Assembly (NCBI RefSeq): GCF_023701695.1
Contig: NZ_JAJOZC010000001.1
Location: forward strand, 2,046,001-2,110,000
From: Streptomyces sp. RKAG290
GTDB lineage: Bacteria > Actinomycetota > Actinomycetes > Streptomycetales > Streptomycetaceae
Direction of reading: 5' to 3'
Length of the DNA stretch: 64,000 nt
The notes under the pieces were generated by a model, which saw nothing but the letters and a program-made list of their open reading frames with translations, searched no databases and had not been told where the DNA came from. A program made the translations under genes and the position numbers. Shown here piece after piece: positions 8,772 to 18,574 of this stretch (position 1 is its first letter; every line of letters starts with the position of its first letter).

Positions 8772-10839
8772 TCACGGCGCCTCCAGGAAGTCGCCGGCAC
8801 CGGGCAGCGAATGGTGCGGGTCGTCGTAGTAGAGGGCGATCCCGTCGGACCAGTACGTCTCCGTACGTGCCGCACCCACTCCTTTTCTCAACTCATGCAC
8901 CTTGAAAGGCAGTCGGTCGCGGGTGTCGGCGTCCGAAACGGCCTCGGCCACGCGCCGGTGGAAGTTCGTGCAGACCGTGTCGGCCTCCGTGGACCGTCGC
9001 TGCAGCAGGGCCACTGCGAAGCCGGCGTCCAGCACCCGCACCACCCCGGCCGTGATCCCGGGGTCCGGCCGCCCGCCGTAACGGCAGAGCACCGGCACGC
9101 TCTCGTGTGCCAGGGTCCGCAGCTGGGCGACCTCCGGTACTCGTACCCGCAATCCGCCCTCGCAGTCGACGACTTCGGCCCGGATCCCGCCCTCCGGAGC
9201 GGCGTTCCAGCGCGCCAGGCGCTCTTCGGGCGGCCCGTGGTAGGGGCTGCGCAGGACCACCGGGCGCACGACGCCGAGCGGCAGCCCGTCCGAGGGGAGC
9301 TCCCAGCGGTCGACCTCCAGCGCGAACAGCGCGGGGGCGAGCGCGACCTGGAGCATGGCCGGGCTGCCCGGCTCGTCGCACTGCCTGAAGGCCTCGGCGA
9401 GCGCGGCGGCGAGCCGGTCCGGCAGGGTGTGCAGCGCGGTGCCCTGGCTGTCCTCGCCGACGGGCAGCATCTCTCCGGTGTGGCGCACGACACCGATCCG
9501 CCAGTCGTAGCGGTCCCGGGCCCAGCCCTGGGGTTCGAGCTCCAGCAGGACGTGAGCCCGTTCGCCGTGGCGGACGGGGTCGGCCAGCGGCGCCCGGGCC
9601 CGCCGGCGGTTCTCCTCCAGGCGCAGGCGGACGGCCGCCCACTCCATCGCGAGCTGCTGCCTGAAGTCCCGGGAAAGCTCCTCGTCCGCGATGCGCTTCA
9701 CCCACTCCCAAAGCGACTTGGCCGCGGTCCTGGTGGACGGCACGTCGAAGGGCCGGTCGGCGGCGAGCACGCCCATGCAGTAGCGCAGGACCAGTTCGAG
9801 CGGGGCCTCCCGGTCGCGGGCACGGGTGTCGTAGAGCACGCCGAGACCGTCCCGCCAGCCGCGGGGGCCGGGCGGTGGTCACGGGAGTGGACACCCGGCA
9901 GGGCGTCCAGGAGGGCGAGCAGACTGCGGGTACTGACCGGGGGCGGGAACTCGGCGAGCCTCCCCAGCAGGTCCGCCCGCCGCTTGGGACCGAGGATCCC
10001 GCCGGGCGGGACCGACAGCTCGCTCTGCGCGTCGGCCCAGGTCCGCTCGGTGCTGGCGGGGCTGTTGTGCCGGTCCGCGTGGTAGCGGTCGTGGGCGTGG
10101 AAGACGGACTGGTAGAGGTCGTCGGCCTCGGCCTCGACGGGCACGGACGGCACCTTCAGGGTGCGCAGCCGCTCGATTCCCACGGCCGTTCCGCCCTGGT
10201 GGTTGTCGAGCCGCGACTTGATCACCCCGACCACCTCGCCCCGGGCGAGGTCGACCACAGGTCCGCCGGACATGCCCGGCTCCAGCCAGTCCCCGTCGAG
10301 CCTGACGACCTGTTCGGCGTCGTCCGACGCGCCGTAGGCGCCCTTCACCACGCAGACCCCGCTGCGTTTCAGCAACCCCCCGCTCTGCGAGGGCGCCCAG
10401 CCCACGCAACGGATCTCGCGGCTGCGGAGCATGGCCTCGGAGCGCTCGGTGACGTACACACAGGTGTGCTCGACGGGCCGCTGGAGCTGGATCAGCGCGA
10501 GGTCGGGGGCCGGCCAGCCGGTGGCTCCCGGCGGCCGGGCGCCGGGCATCGCGGCGACCACCTTGCCGGGCACTTCGGTCAGTTCGGTGCTGTAACGGTC
10601 TCCCTTGAACCACACGTTCACCACGCCCCCCTCCCCCGCATCGCCACGTGCGCGCACGTCAGGATCCAGCTCGGGGCGATGAAGAAGCCGCTCCCCAGGA
10701 AGTCCCCGCCAGGTCCGTCATGGGCATACCCGGACGCCGGGCGATGGATGCGCACGGTGGCGTCGTGCACGAGGTCCATGAGTGCAGCCTGCGACCGGCC
10801 CAGCACTCCCTCTGCGCCCCCGTCGCCCTCCGAGGTCAT
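8772..10839 (-). CDS. Trypsin-like serine protease fused to VMAP-C domain, two apparent frameshifts
   Basis: ATG at 10839 overlaps the stop of the preceding gene (ATGA). Joined across three frames the protein has about 690 residues. An N-terminal trypsin-like domain carries the full triad: His64 in TCAHVA, Asp113 in APDLALIQL and Ser191 in GMSGGPV. The rest, about residues 300-690 (LELVLRYCMGVLAADRPF onwards), matches the VMAP-C (vWA-MoxR-associated protein C-terminal) domain. Breaks fall in a C5 run at 10633-10637 and a G5 run at 9863-9867. Adding one base at each gives a continuous reading frame. It is the probable effector protease of the ternary system with the MoxR and vWA proteins. No signal peptide is visible, so it is probably cytoplasmic. 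Confidence 0.75.
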
Positions 10840-11410
10840 CCCCAGCCGCCGTCGGTGTCGTCCGCCCCGTCCGGGTGCGCCGGGGCGCCGGGGGACGCAC
10901 CGGCGGGCGCACCGGGGGCGCGGGCGCCGGCGCGGTGGGCGGCGCCCCCGGGGCCGCGAAGGGGACCGGTGGCAGGGGCGCGCCCGAAGGCGCGGGGGCC
11001 TGAGCGGGTACGGGCACGGGTGCGGGTGCGGGCGGGTCGACCGGGGGGCCGCCGCCGTTCCAGCTGAGCGTGATCTTGATGGCGCCCTTGGCCTCGCCGT
11101 CCGCGAGGAGCCCGACGATCTTGCCCGCCCTGGCGGTGAGCTCGATGCCGAACTCGACACTGACCTCGTCCGGCCGCACGGCCCGCAGCGGCACGGCGAG
11201 TGAGCGGGCGACGCTGGTCACCACGCCCTGCAGACTCTCGACCCGTGCCTGCACCTGGTCGCCTATGTCGCCGAACCCGGTGTCCGTGTATGTCGGACCG
11301 CCGCCACCGGGCGCCGGCCGTGTCAGTTCCTCGGCTCCCGAGATCCGGGCCCAGACCGGCGTGCCGTCCGGCATCTCAATGCGCGTAATACGGGCCCCGC
11401 TGTCACCCAT
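10836..11410 (-). CDS. Trypsin-co-occurring domain 1 protein (CU044_2847 family), apparent frameshift
   Basis: ATG at 11410. The first ~105 residues (PDGTPVWARISGAE, then VEFGIELTARAGKIV and GAIKITLSW) match the small CU044_2847/Trypco1 family found beside trypsin-like proteases of conflict systems. A Pro/Ala-rich tail follows. In the starting frame the ORF runs on to 10718 through the front of the protease gene. If one base is restored in one of the G/C runs between about 10890 and 10950, the tail instead ends ...DGADDTDGGWG with a TGA overlapping the protease ATG, giving 191 residues. That coupling and the codon pattern make the shifted end more likely. It is the first gene of the ~11 kb locus. 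Confidence 0.65.
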
Positions 11411-11584
11411 GACACCCCCCGTTCCCCAACTACCCGCAGGTTAACGGCCGTAGGCGGCCGATGCGAGGGACATGGACCATGACGCGAGGGCGCGTCGAGG
11501 CGGTTCTGGCGCCGCCCGGGTGGCCGCCGCGGGCCGGCTCCAGGGGGCCCGTCCGCACTGCCACCAGGCATTAAACTTGCCGCC

Positions 11585-11770
11585 ATGTACTTCACCGACC
11601 GCGGTATCGAGGAGCTGGAGAAGCGGCGAGGCGAGGAAGAGGTCACTTTCGAGTGGCTCGCCGAGCAGCTGCGTACCTTCGTCGACCTGAATCCCGACTT
11701 CGAGGTGCCGGTCGAGCGCCTCGCCACGTGGCTGGCCCGGCTGGACGACGACGAGGACGACGAGGAGTAG
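11585..11770 (+). CDS. DUF6104 family small acidic protein
   Basis: A 61-residue protein, MYFTDRGIEELEKRRGEEEV..., ending in a run of Asp/Glu. It is largely helical and strongly acidic at the C-terminus. I recognise it as the short actinobacterial DUF6104 family, which has no known function. The start ATG at 11585 lies after an A/T-richer leader (GGCATTAAACTTGCCGCC) and is the only reasonable choice, because the conserved MYFTDRGIEELE opening is at residue 1. It stands alone, divergent from the conflict locus, with 174 bases between the two start codons that must hold both promoters. It converges on the minus-strand gene that ends at 11818. Confidence 0.7.
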   Translation: MYFTDRGIEELEKRRGEEEVTFEWLAEQLRTFVDLNPDFEVPVERLATWLARLDDDEDDEE

Positions 11771-11817
11771 TCCACCGCCGCCGTCACCACCCGCCCCCTC
11801 CCGCCACGTCCCGGCTG

Positions 11818-12675
11818 TCAGGCGGGCCCGCCGCCCTCCCCGCCCGGGCCGTCGTCCCGGATCCGGTCATACGCGAGACCGAGTGCGCCGTGCACGATCA
11901 GCAGGGCGCCCGCGAAGACCCAGCCACCGCTGCGCCGCCCGGCCCCCCAGAGGGCGAGCGGGAGGCCCGCGGCCAGCTGGGCGCCCGCCAGGGCGCGGGC
12001 CTTCGGGCCACGCAGCCAGGGCCCGACGCGACTGCTCTCGACCGCTTCGAGTTCGACCTTGACCGCGTCGCGCCAGCCGGTCCACTCGATCCACTCGGCC
12101 TCCGGCCCCCCGCCGGCTCCGGCCGTGAGCACGTCGGAGGACCGGCCGGGGTCGAGTCCGGCCGGGAGCTTCAGCCCGGTACGGGTGAGGACGGCGAGCA
12201 GCCCGCGCAGCCGGGCGGCGGCGTCCGCCTCCGGACCGGGTCCGGTCAGGGCCTCCAGCGCCTGGACGTCCGGTACGGGATCGAGACCGAGCCGCTCGGC
12301 GAACGTGCGCATGGCCTCGTCCTCACCGGCCGGGGTGCCGTCGGCGAGCCAGACGTAGCCGACCGGCCGGCGGAAACCCGCGGCCAGCGTGTATCCGGCA
12401 CGGTCGCCGTCCCACCAGAGCGCGAGCACCGGCCAGGTGGAGCCGACCGCGAGCGCGGTGGCCCAGCCGCTCAGCACCCGGTCCACCGGCTCGGCCGCCT
12501 CCGCCGTCCCGGCCCGGTGGTCCTGCCAGGGCCGCCCCTCGGGTACGAGGACACTCCAGCCGTCCCCGGCGGGTGCGAGCAGCATCCGCTCGCGCAGCAG
12601 GTGGGCCACCGGCCGCACGGTCTCGGGTTCGGCCCGGCACAGCAGCAGGGCTCCCACGGGTGGTGTCGCGTCCAT
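11818..12675 (-). CDS. Conserved hypothetical protein with C-terminal membrane segments
   Basis: A 285-residue protein that I do not recognise beyond its being a typical Streptomyces core hypothetical. Residues 1-200 look globular (PVGALLLCRAEPETV, WPVLALWWDGDRAGY, PVGYVWLADG). Residues ~245-275 contain two hydrophobic stretches (GAQLAAGLPLALWGAG and GWVFAGALLIVHGALGLAY), suggesting membrane attachment. A Gly-rich tail ends the protein. ATG 12675 was preferred to 12714 because it starts the compact MDATPPVGALLL sequence. It is divergent from the DUF4097-PadR operon, and the intervening 164 bases carry that operon's promoter and operators. Confidence 0.6.
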   Translation of the reverse strand: MDATPPVGALLLCRAEPETVRPVAHLLRERMLLAPAGDGWSVLVPEGRPWQDHRAGTAEAAEPVDRVLSGWATALAVGSTWPVLALWWDGDRAGYTLAAGFRRPVGYVWLADGTPAGEDEAMRTFAERLGLDPVPDVQALEALTGPGPEADAAARLRGLLAVLTRTGLKLPAGLDPGRSSDVLTAGAGGGPEAEWIEWTGWRDAVKVELEAVESSRVGPWLRGPKARALAGAQLAAGLPLALWGAGRRSGGWVFAGALLIVHGALGLAYDRIRDDGPGGEGGGPA

Positions 12676-12755
12676 GTCCCACACCGTAGGACAAATTGCC
12701 ACTATTTGATGCACTTTGCCCCCATACCCCCGCCCACCACCCGTCGCGGAGCGCC

Positions 12756-12810
12756 TTGACTTCCCCGATCCGCGATATATCGTGTTCCGGAAGAGACGCG
12801 ATATGTTGCG
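12756..12810 (+). promoter_or_regulatory. Promoter and operator-like repeats upstream of DUF4097-padR
   Basis: TTGACT at 12756-12761 and TATCGT at 12778-12783 are spaced 16 bases apart, a good vegetative-type promoter. The -10 sits inside the palindromic element CGCGATATATCG (12771-12782), and a related element ACGCGATATGTTGCG follows at 12796-12810. Placement over and just after the -10 suggests a repressor site. PadR proteins autoregulate through A/T-rich dyads, so the PadR encoded 0.9 kb downstream is the natural candidate. Confidence 0.55.
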
Positions 12811-12839
12811 TCATCCGCGCTCCCCAGGAGGTCAGATCC

Positions 12840-13696
12840 ATGCCTGTGTCGACGTGGGCCATCGCCGGGCCTGAGAAGCTCACCTTCGACGAACCGGTGA
12901 CGGCACTCAGCGTGCGCATCGTCAACGGTACGGTCAATGTCGTCGGCACCGAGGAAACGACCGCCAGGCTCGAGGTCACCGACATCGAGGGACCACCGCT
13001 GATCGTGACCCAGGACGACGGCGTCCTCACCGTCGCCTACGAGGACCTCGCCTGGCAGGGCTTCCTCAAGTGGTTCGACCGCAAGGGCTGGCACCGGCGC
13101 GCGGTCGTCTCCCTCGCGGTCCCGGCCGGTTCGGCGGTGGAGGTCGGCGTGGTCGGTGCCGGCGCCTTCGTCTCCGGAATCCGCGGCCGCACCGACGTGC
13201 GCGGCGTCACGGGCGACACCACTCTCGTCGCACTCGCGGGCCCGGTCGGCGCGGACACCGTGTCCGGCAGCCTGGAGGCCCAGGCCGTCACGGGCGACCT
13301 GCGCTTCCACTCGGTTTCCGGCGATCTGACGGTCGTCGAGGGCGCCGGCACCTCCGTACGGGCCGAATCGGTCAGCGGCAACATGGTGCTCGACCTCGAC
13401 GCGACCGGGAAGCCCACCGACATCCGGCTGACCACGGTCTCCGGCGAGGTCGCCATCCGGCTGCCGCACCCGGCGGACGCGAAGGTGGAGGCGAACACCG
13501 CGAGCGGCTCCGTCTCCAACGGCTTCGAGGACCTGCGGGTCAACGGCCAGTGGGGGCGAAGAGGATCACCGGCACGCTCGGCGCCGGTACCGGGACGCTG
13601 AAGGCGACGACGGTCTCGGGGTCGATCGCCCTGCTGCGCCGCCCACCGGCCGAGGACGATCCGCACGACGCCGAGCAGACCGGAAAGGTGCTCTGA
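12840..13696 (+). CDS. DUF4097 beta-strand repeat protein, apparent frameshift
   Basis: ATG at 12840 follows a GGAGG site. The joined protein is about 285 residues. It is built from repeating short strands such as VRIVNGTVNVVGTEE, VRGVTGDTTLVALAGPVG, AQAVTGDLRFHSVSGDL and ESVSGNMVLDL, the DUF4097 adhesin-like right-handed repeat. Reading stops being sensible at a G5 run (13552-13556). One added base continues as GAKRITGTLGAGTGTLKATT through to the TGA at 13694-13696, one base before padR. DUF4097 and PadR genes are a standard pair in Streptomyces. The role is unknown, perhaps envelope or stress sensing. The break is probably a sequencing deletion. Confidence 0.75.
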
Positions 13697-13697
13697 C

Positions 13698-14699
13698 ATG
13701 CCCCCCGTATTCGCCCACGGCCGCCTGCGCCTCTACCTGCTGAAGCTGCTCGACGAGGCTCCCCGCCACGGCTACGAGGTGATCCGGCTGCTGGAGGAAC
13801 GCTTCCAGGGGCTGTACGCGCCCTCGGCCGGCACCGTCTACCCGCGGCTGGCCAAGCTGGAGGCCGAGGGCCTGGTCACCCACGCCACCGAGGGCGGCCG
13901 CAAGGTCTACTCGATCACCGACGACGGCCGCGCCGAACTCGCGGGCCGCACCGGCGAACTCGCCGATCTGGAGCTGGAGATCAGGGAGTCGGTCTCCGAA
14001 CTGGCCGCCGAGATCCGCGACGACGTCCGCGGGGCGGCGGGCAAGCTGCGCAGCGAGATGCGCGCCGCGGCGGACGAGTCCCGCCACGGCGGCACCCGCT
14101 CCGGCACCAAGGGAGGCAAGGAGTCCCCCTTCGGCGGCTTCGGTGACCTCGGCGACCTCGGTGACTTCGGCGACAAGGAGACGTGGCGCAACGCCAAGGA
14201 GGAGCTGCGCAAGGCCAGGCAGGAGTGGAAGGAGCAGGCGCGCCGGGCGAAGGACGAGTCCCGCCGCGCCCGCGAGGACGCCGACCAAGCCCGCCGCCAG
14301 GCCAAGGAGGCCCAGGAGCGGGCGCGCGAGCAGATGCAGAACGCCGCCCGCCAGGTCCAGGAGCACTTCGCCCGCGGTGACTGGCCCGCGGGCGTCCGGG
14401 AAGGTCTGGCGGAGATCACCGGGCAGCTGTCCGGCTTCGCCCGCACCGGCGGCCGGCCCCCGTACACCAAGGCGGACACCGCGGACGCCGACCCCGACTG
14501 GGGCAAGGACACCGGCAGCACCGGCGACCCGGCCCGCGATCTGGACCGCCTGCTGGACCGTTTCCGCGACGACATCCGCGACGCGGCCCGGGACCGGGGG
14601 GTCACGGCGGACCAGCTGTCACAGGCCCGCAGCCACCTGTCGACGGCGGCGGCCCACATCGGGGCGCTGCTGCGCAAGGACGCCGGCGACTCGAAGTAG
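13698..14699 (+). CDS. PadR family transcriptional regulator with long coiled-coil C-terminus
   Basis: A 333-residue protein. Residues 1-75 form the PadR winged helix: LRLYLLKLLDEAPRHGYEVI, YAPSAGTVYPRLAKLE, then GGRKVYSITDDG. The remainder is much longer than in ordinary PadR proteins. It has a Glu/Leu-rich segment (~85-125), a Gly/Asp repeat GFGDLGDLGDFGDKE, and a highly charged Arg/Lys/Glu/Ala coiled coil (~160-220). Then comes a C-terminal helical domain ending LSTAAAHIGALLRKD. The gene is one base downstream of the DUF4097 gene, so the two are co-transcribed. It probably represses its own operon through the CGATATATCG-type sites. Confidence 0.85.
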   Translation: MPPVFAHGRLRLYLLKLLDEAPRHGYEVIRLLEERFQGLYAPSAGTVYPRLAKLEAEGLVTHATEGGRKVYSITDDGRAELAGRTGELADLELEIRESVSELAAEIRDDVRGAAGKLRSEMRAAADESRHGGTRSGTKGGKESPFGGFGDLGDLGDFGDKETWRNAKEELRKARQEWKEQARRAKDESRRAREDADQARRQAKEAQERAREQMQNAARQVQEHFARGDWPAGVREGLAEITGQLSGFARTGGRPPYTKADTADADPDWGKDTGSTGDPARDLDRLLDRFRDDIRDAARDRGVTADQLSQARSHLSTAAAHIGALLRKDAGDSK

Positions 14700-14703
14700 G
14701 GAC

Positions 14704-14748
14704 CGTCAGGGGTCCGGGGTGCGAACCACGCACCCCGGGCCCCTGACG
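14704..14748 (+). terminator. Rho-independent-type hairpin after padR
   Basis: CGTCAGGGGTCCGGGGTGCG and CGCACCCCGGGCCCCTGACG form a ~20-bp stem with one mismatch around a short loop. It begins five bases after the padR stop. Confidence 0.8.
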
Positions 14749-14891
14749 CTCAACCGGCTCCCGGCCGGTCGGCCCGCACCGTCGCACCGACTCCCGGTCC
14801 ACACCGTGGGCGGCCACCCGGTCCACACCGTGGCCTGCCACCCGGTCCGCGGTGAGGAGGCCGCAGCGTCGATTCCGCGCGGTGCGGCGGC

Positions 14892-15467
14892 TCAGCCGGC
14901 CTTACGGTCCTGCGCGGTGCCGCCGTCCCCGTACAGGGCGCGATCGACCGTCTCGTAGGTCGCACCGTGCTCGGTCAGCACGTCGGATACGACGCCGGGG
15001 TTGGCGGTGAGGGCCAGCAGCAGGTGCTCCTCACCGATGAAGCGGTCGCCGCGGCCCAGCGCGATCCGCAGCGACTTCTCCAGGATGCGCTTGGCCTCCC
15101 GGTTGAACATGCGGCCGCCCGTCCAGCGGCGGCGGCCCTTGTGGTCACCCTGCAGAGCCCCCTCGCCGTGCGCCTCTTCGATGCGGTCGACGATCGCGGT
15201 GAGATCGATGCCGATGCCGGCGAGCGCGTCGGCATCGGCCTTGGTCATGCCGCCGCGCCTGCGCGCATCGGCCAGTGCGGCCTCCACCGACGCCCTGCGG
15301 TCCACGAGGCCCAGCGCCGTGACGGCGAACGACGCCCGGCTGCCCTCCTGGTCCAGCAGAGCGAGCAGCAGGTGCTCCTCGGTGACCGGACCGGCGCCGG
15401 CCCGTTCGGCATGGGTCACGGCGCCGGTCACGGTGGCCCGGGCGCCCTTGGTGAATCGCTCGAACAT
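14892..15467 (-). CDS. Clp N-terminal domain protein (ClpC-N-like, no ATPase)
   Basis: A 191-residue protein, MFERFTKGARATVTGAVTHA..., containing two Clp-N-type repeats, each with the EEHLLLAL signature (VTEEHLLLALLDQ and IGEEHLLLALTAN). It has no AAA+ domain, so it resembles stand-alone ClpC/ClpA N-domain proteins that may bind substrates or adaptors. ATG 15467 overlaps the stop of the upstream HTH gene by one base (TGATG), so the two are translationally coupled and controlled by the dyads at 15678-15723. The C-terminus YGDGGTAQDRKAG is unstructured. A role in regulated proteolysis is inferred from domain content only. Confidence 0.8.
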   Translation of the reverse strand: MFERFTKGARATVTGAVTHAERAGAGPVTEEHLLLALLDQEGSRASFAVTALGLVDRRASVEAALADARRRGGMTKADADALAGIGIDLTAIVDRIEEAHGEGALQGDHKGRRRWTGGRMFNREAKRILEKSLRIALGRGDRFIGEEHLLLALTANPGVVSDVLTEHGATYETVDRALYGDGGTAQDRKAG

Positions 15468-15676
15468 CAATGCCTCCCGTACTTCTTGTGCACGGCCTGC
15501 CGGCTGACGCCCAGTTCCGCCGCGATCTCCTGCCACGACCAGCCCTGGACGCGGGCGCTTCTGACTTGTACGGCTTCGAGCTGCTCCAGCAGCCGACGCA
15601 GCGCGGCGACCGACCGCAGCCCCACCCGGGGGTCGCGGTCGCCGGCGCGAGCGGCGAGATCCGTTGCTTCGGTCAT
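15467..15676 (-). CDS. Small helix-turn-helix regulator
   Basis: A 69-residue protein. Residues 1-40 are helical (LRSVAALRRLLEQLEAVQVR). Residues 42-66, ARVQGWSWQEIAAELGVSRQ followed by AVHKKYG, form a clear helix-turn-helix. It has no ligand domain. The ATG at 15676 abuts a perfect dyad, and a -10-like TAAGTT ends six bases before it, so the mRNA is probably leaderless. The gene is directly followed by the Clp-N gene. I infer an autoregulator of this two-gene operon that binds the TGTCAAC/GTTGACA dyads. The family is common in streptomycetes beside Clp-N proteins. Confidence 0.8.
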   Translation of the reverse strand: MTEATDLAARAGDRDPRVGLRSVAALRRLLEQLEAVQVRSARVQGWSWQEIAAELGVSRQAVHKKYGRH

Positions 15677-15677
15677 G

Positions 15678-15723
15678 GTGTCAACTTACGTTGACACCAT
15701 GACGCATGTCAACCCTAGTTGAC
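15678..15723 (-). promoter_or_regulatory. Twin perfect operators overlapping a leaderless promoter
   Basis: Two copies of the dyad TGTCAAC-N4-GTTGACA occur at 15678-15695 (spacer TTAC) and 15706-15723 (spacer CCTA), 28 bases apart. On the minus strand, the TTGACA in the upstream dyad, an 18-base spacer and TAAGTT in the downstream dyad make a strong promoter. Its predicted start falls at the HTH gene's ATG. Bound repressor would cover both -35 and -10. The outer dyad also spans the stop codon of the dehydrogenase gene. Confidence 0.75.
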
Positions 15724-16680
15724 AGTCAGCACGATCTTGCCGAACTGGTCACCCGCGGCCAGCCGCTCGAACCCCTCGCGGGCCCGGTCCAGTGGCAGCA
15801 CCTCGTCGATGACGGGCCGCACACCCGTGGTCGCGCAGAACGCCAGCAGGTCCTCCAGCTCGTCCTTGGACCCCATGGTCGAGCCGACGACCTTCAGCTC
15901 CAGGAAGAAGATCCGGGTCAGTTCGGCGTGTGAGGGGCGGTCGCCGCTGGTGGCGCCGGAGATGACCAGCGTTCCGCCGGGGCGCAGGGACTTGACGGAG
16001 TGCGACCAGGTGGCGGCGCCGACCGTCTCGATCACCGCGTCGACCCTGGCGGGCAGCCGCGCGCCGGGCTCGTACGCCTCAAGGGCGCCGAGTTCGACGG
16101 CCCGCTTGCGCTTGGCCTCGTCCCGGCTGGTGGCGAAGACCCGGAGTCCGGCTGCCCGGCCGAGCACGATCGCGGCGGTGGCGACACCGCCGCCGGCACC
16201 CTGGACGAGCACGGAGTCACCGGGCCGCACCCCGGCGTTGGTGAAGAGCATCCGGTAGGCGGTCAGCCAGGCGGTGGGCAGACAGGCCGCCTGCTCGAAG
16301 GTGAGCTCCTTCGGCTTGGGCAGCACGTTCCAGCTGGGGACGGTGACCTGCTCGGCGAAGGTGCCCTGATAGCGCTCGGTGAGGATGGAGCGGGGCTCGT
16401 CCGGGCCGACCCCGTGTCCGGTCTGGCCGATGACGGAGTGCAGGACGACCTCGTTGCCGTCTTGGTCGATGCCGGCGGCGTCGCAGCCGAGGATCATCGG
16501 CAGCTTGTCCTCGGTGATGCCGACACCGCGGAGCGACCAGAGGTCGTGGTGGTTGAGGGAGGCGGCCCGGACGTTGACGGTGGTCCAGCCCGAACGTGCG
16601 CCAGGAGCGGGGCGTTCGCCCAGCTCAAGGCCGTTCAGGGGGTGGTCGCGGTCGAGGCGGGATGCGTAGGCGGCGAACAT
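15715..16680 (-). CDS. Zinc-type alcohol dehydrogenase/quinone oxidoreductase (MDR family)
   Basis: A 321-residue medium-chain dehydrogenase/reductase. The N-terminal GroES-like domain includes ASLNHHDLWSLRGVG and LGCDAAG. The Rossmann domain carries SVLVQGAGGGVATAAIVLGR and VDAVIETVGAATW. The structural-zinc cysteine cluster is absent, as in quinone-oxidoreductase-like members that use NADPH without zinc. The ATG at 16680 is a good start for MFAAYASRLDRDHPL. The substrate cannot be told from sequence. The gene runs toward the HTH/Clp-N operon, and its stop codon lies within the outer operator of that operon. It is preceded by the hairpin that ends the malic enzyme gene. Confidence 0.8.
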   Translation of the reverse strand: MFAAYASRLDRDHPLNGLELGERPAPGARSGWTTVNVRAASLNHHDLWSLRGVGITEDKLPMILGCDAAGIDQDGNEVVLHSVIGQTGHGVGPDEPRSILTERYQGTFAEQVTVPSWNVLPKPKELTFEQAACLPTAWLTAYRMLFTNAGVRPGDSVLVQGAGGGVATAAIVLGRAAGLRVFATSRDEAKRKRAVELGALEAYEPGARLPARVDAVIETVGAATWSHSVKSLRPGGTLVISGATSGDRPSHAELTRIFFLELKVVGSTMGSKDELEDLLAFCATTGVRPVIDEVLPLDRAREGFERLAAGDQFGKIVLTVN

Positions 16681-16792
16681 GGCCCCGACGATAGGCCGGG
16701 CCGTGGCCCGGCGTAACCGGCTGCGGGTGTGACGCGCACCGCGCGTGACGGGGCGGGACCCGGCCCCTCCGGCGATTGAGGAGCGGGGGCCC

Positions 16793-16822
16793 GGGGCGGC
16801 GCCGCCGAAACGGCGCCGCCCC
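16793..16822 (-). terminator. Terminator hairpin after malic enzyme gene
   Basis: GGGGCGGCGCCG (16793-16804) pairs perfectly with CGGCGCCGCCCC (16811-16822) around a six-base loop, about 20 bases past the malic enzyme stop. Confidence 0.8.
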
Positions 16823-16842
16823 CGAACCCCCGCCTCAGGACA

Positions 16843-18054
<1,212 letters not shown>

Positions 18055-18574
18055 GGTGTTGACCCCTTAAGTCTTCATCGTTTGAGGGTGGCCACTCCTG
18101 GTTGAGGAGGGGTGGGTGGGCACCGCGTACGTTCCCTGCGCTGGGCGATTGGCCTGCCCGGCAGGGGAGGTACATACGCGCGGGCGCGCCGCACACGCGC
18201 CCTGAGCCCCGGATGAGGGGTGTAAACGTCCTTCTTACCGGACAGGCCACACCGCAGACGAGTCGTTATGCCCACGGTGACGTGACTCATAGTGGGGCAT
18301 ACAGACAAGTCGGCCAGGCGACACGAAATCCGCCCAGAGCGTGTCCAAGGCGGGGGATCTTCCGGCCAGAGGGAGAGATTCCAGTGAAAGGTCCGGCCTT
18401 GATGTGCCGGCCCGCTGGGGTTCGGGGGTGTCCCGTTATCCGATTTTGACATGCGGTGCCCCCTGATTGGGCTAGTCCGAATGGCAAGATGCCGAAAACA
18501 CACAAGGTCACGACATTCGAAGACGAGTTCGCGACCAGTTGGCAACGCCCCTCATCTGCCGGAGGACCCCGATC
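18055..18574. other. Noncoding region between malic enzyme and ABC transporter
   Basis: I find no convincing gene here. It must hold two divergent promoters. TTGACA at 18446-18451, followed about 19 bases later by GCTAGT, is a candidate promoter for the transporter operon. A GGAGG site at 18561 serves the binding-protein gene. Confidence 0.5.
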
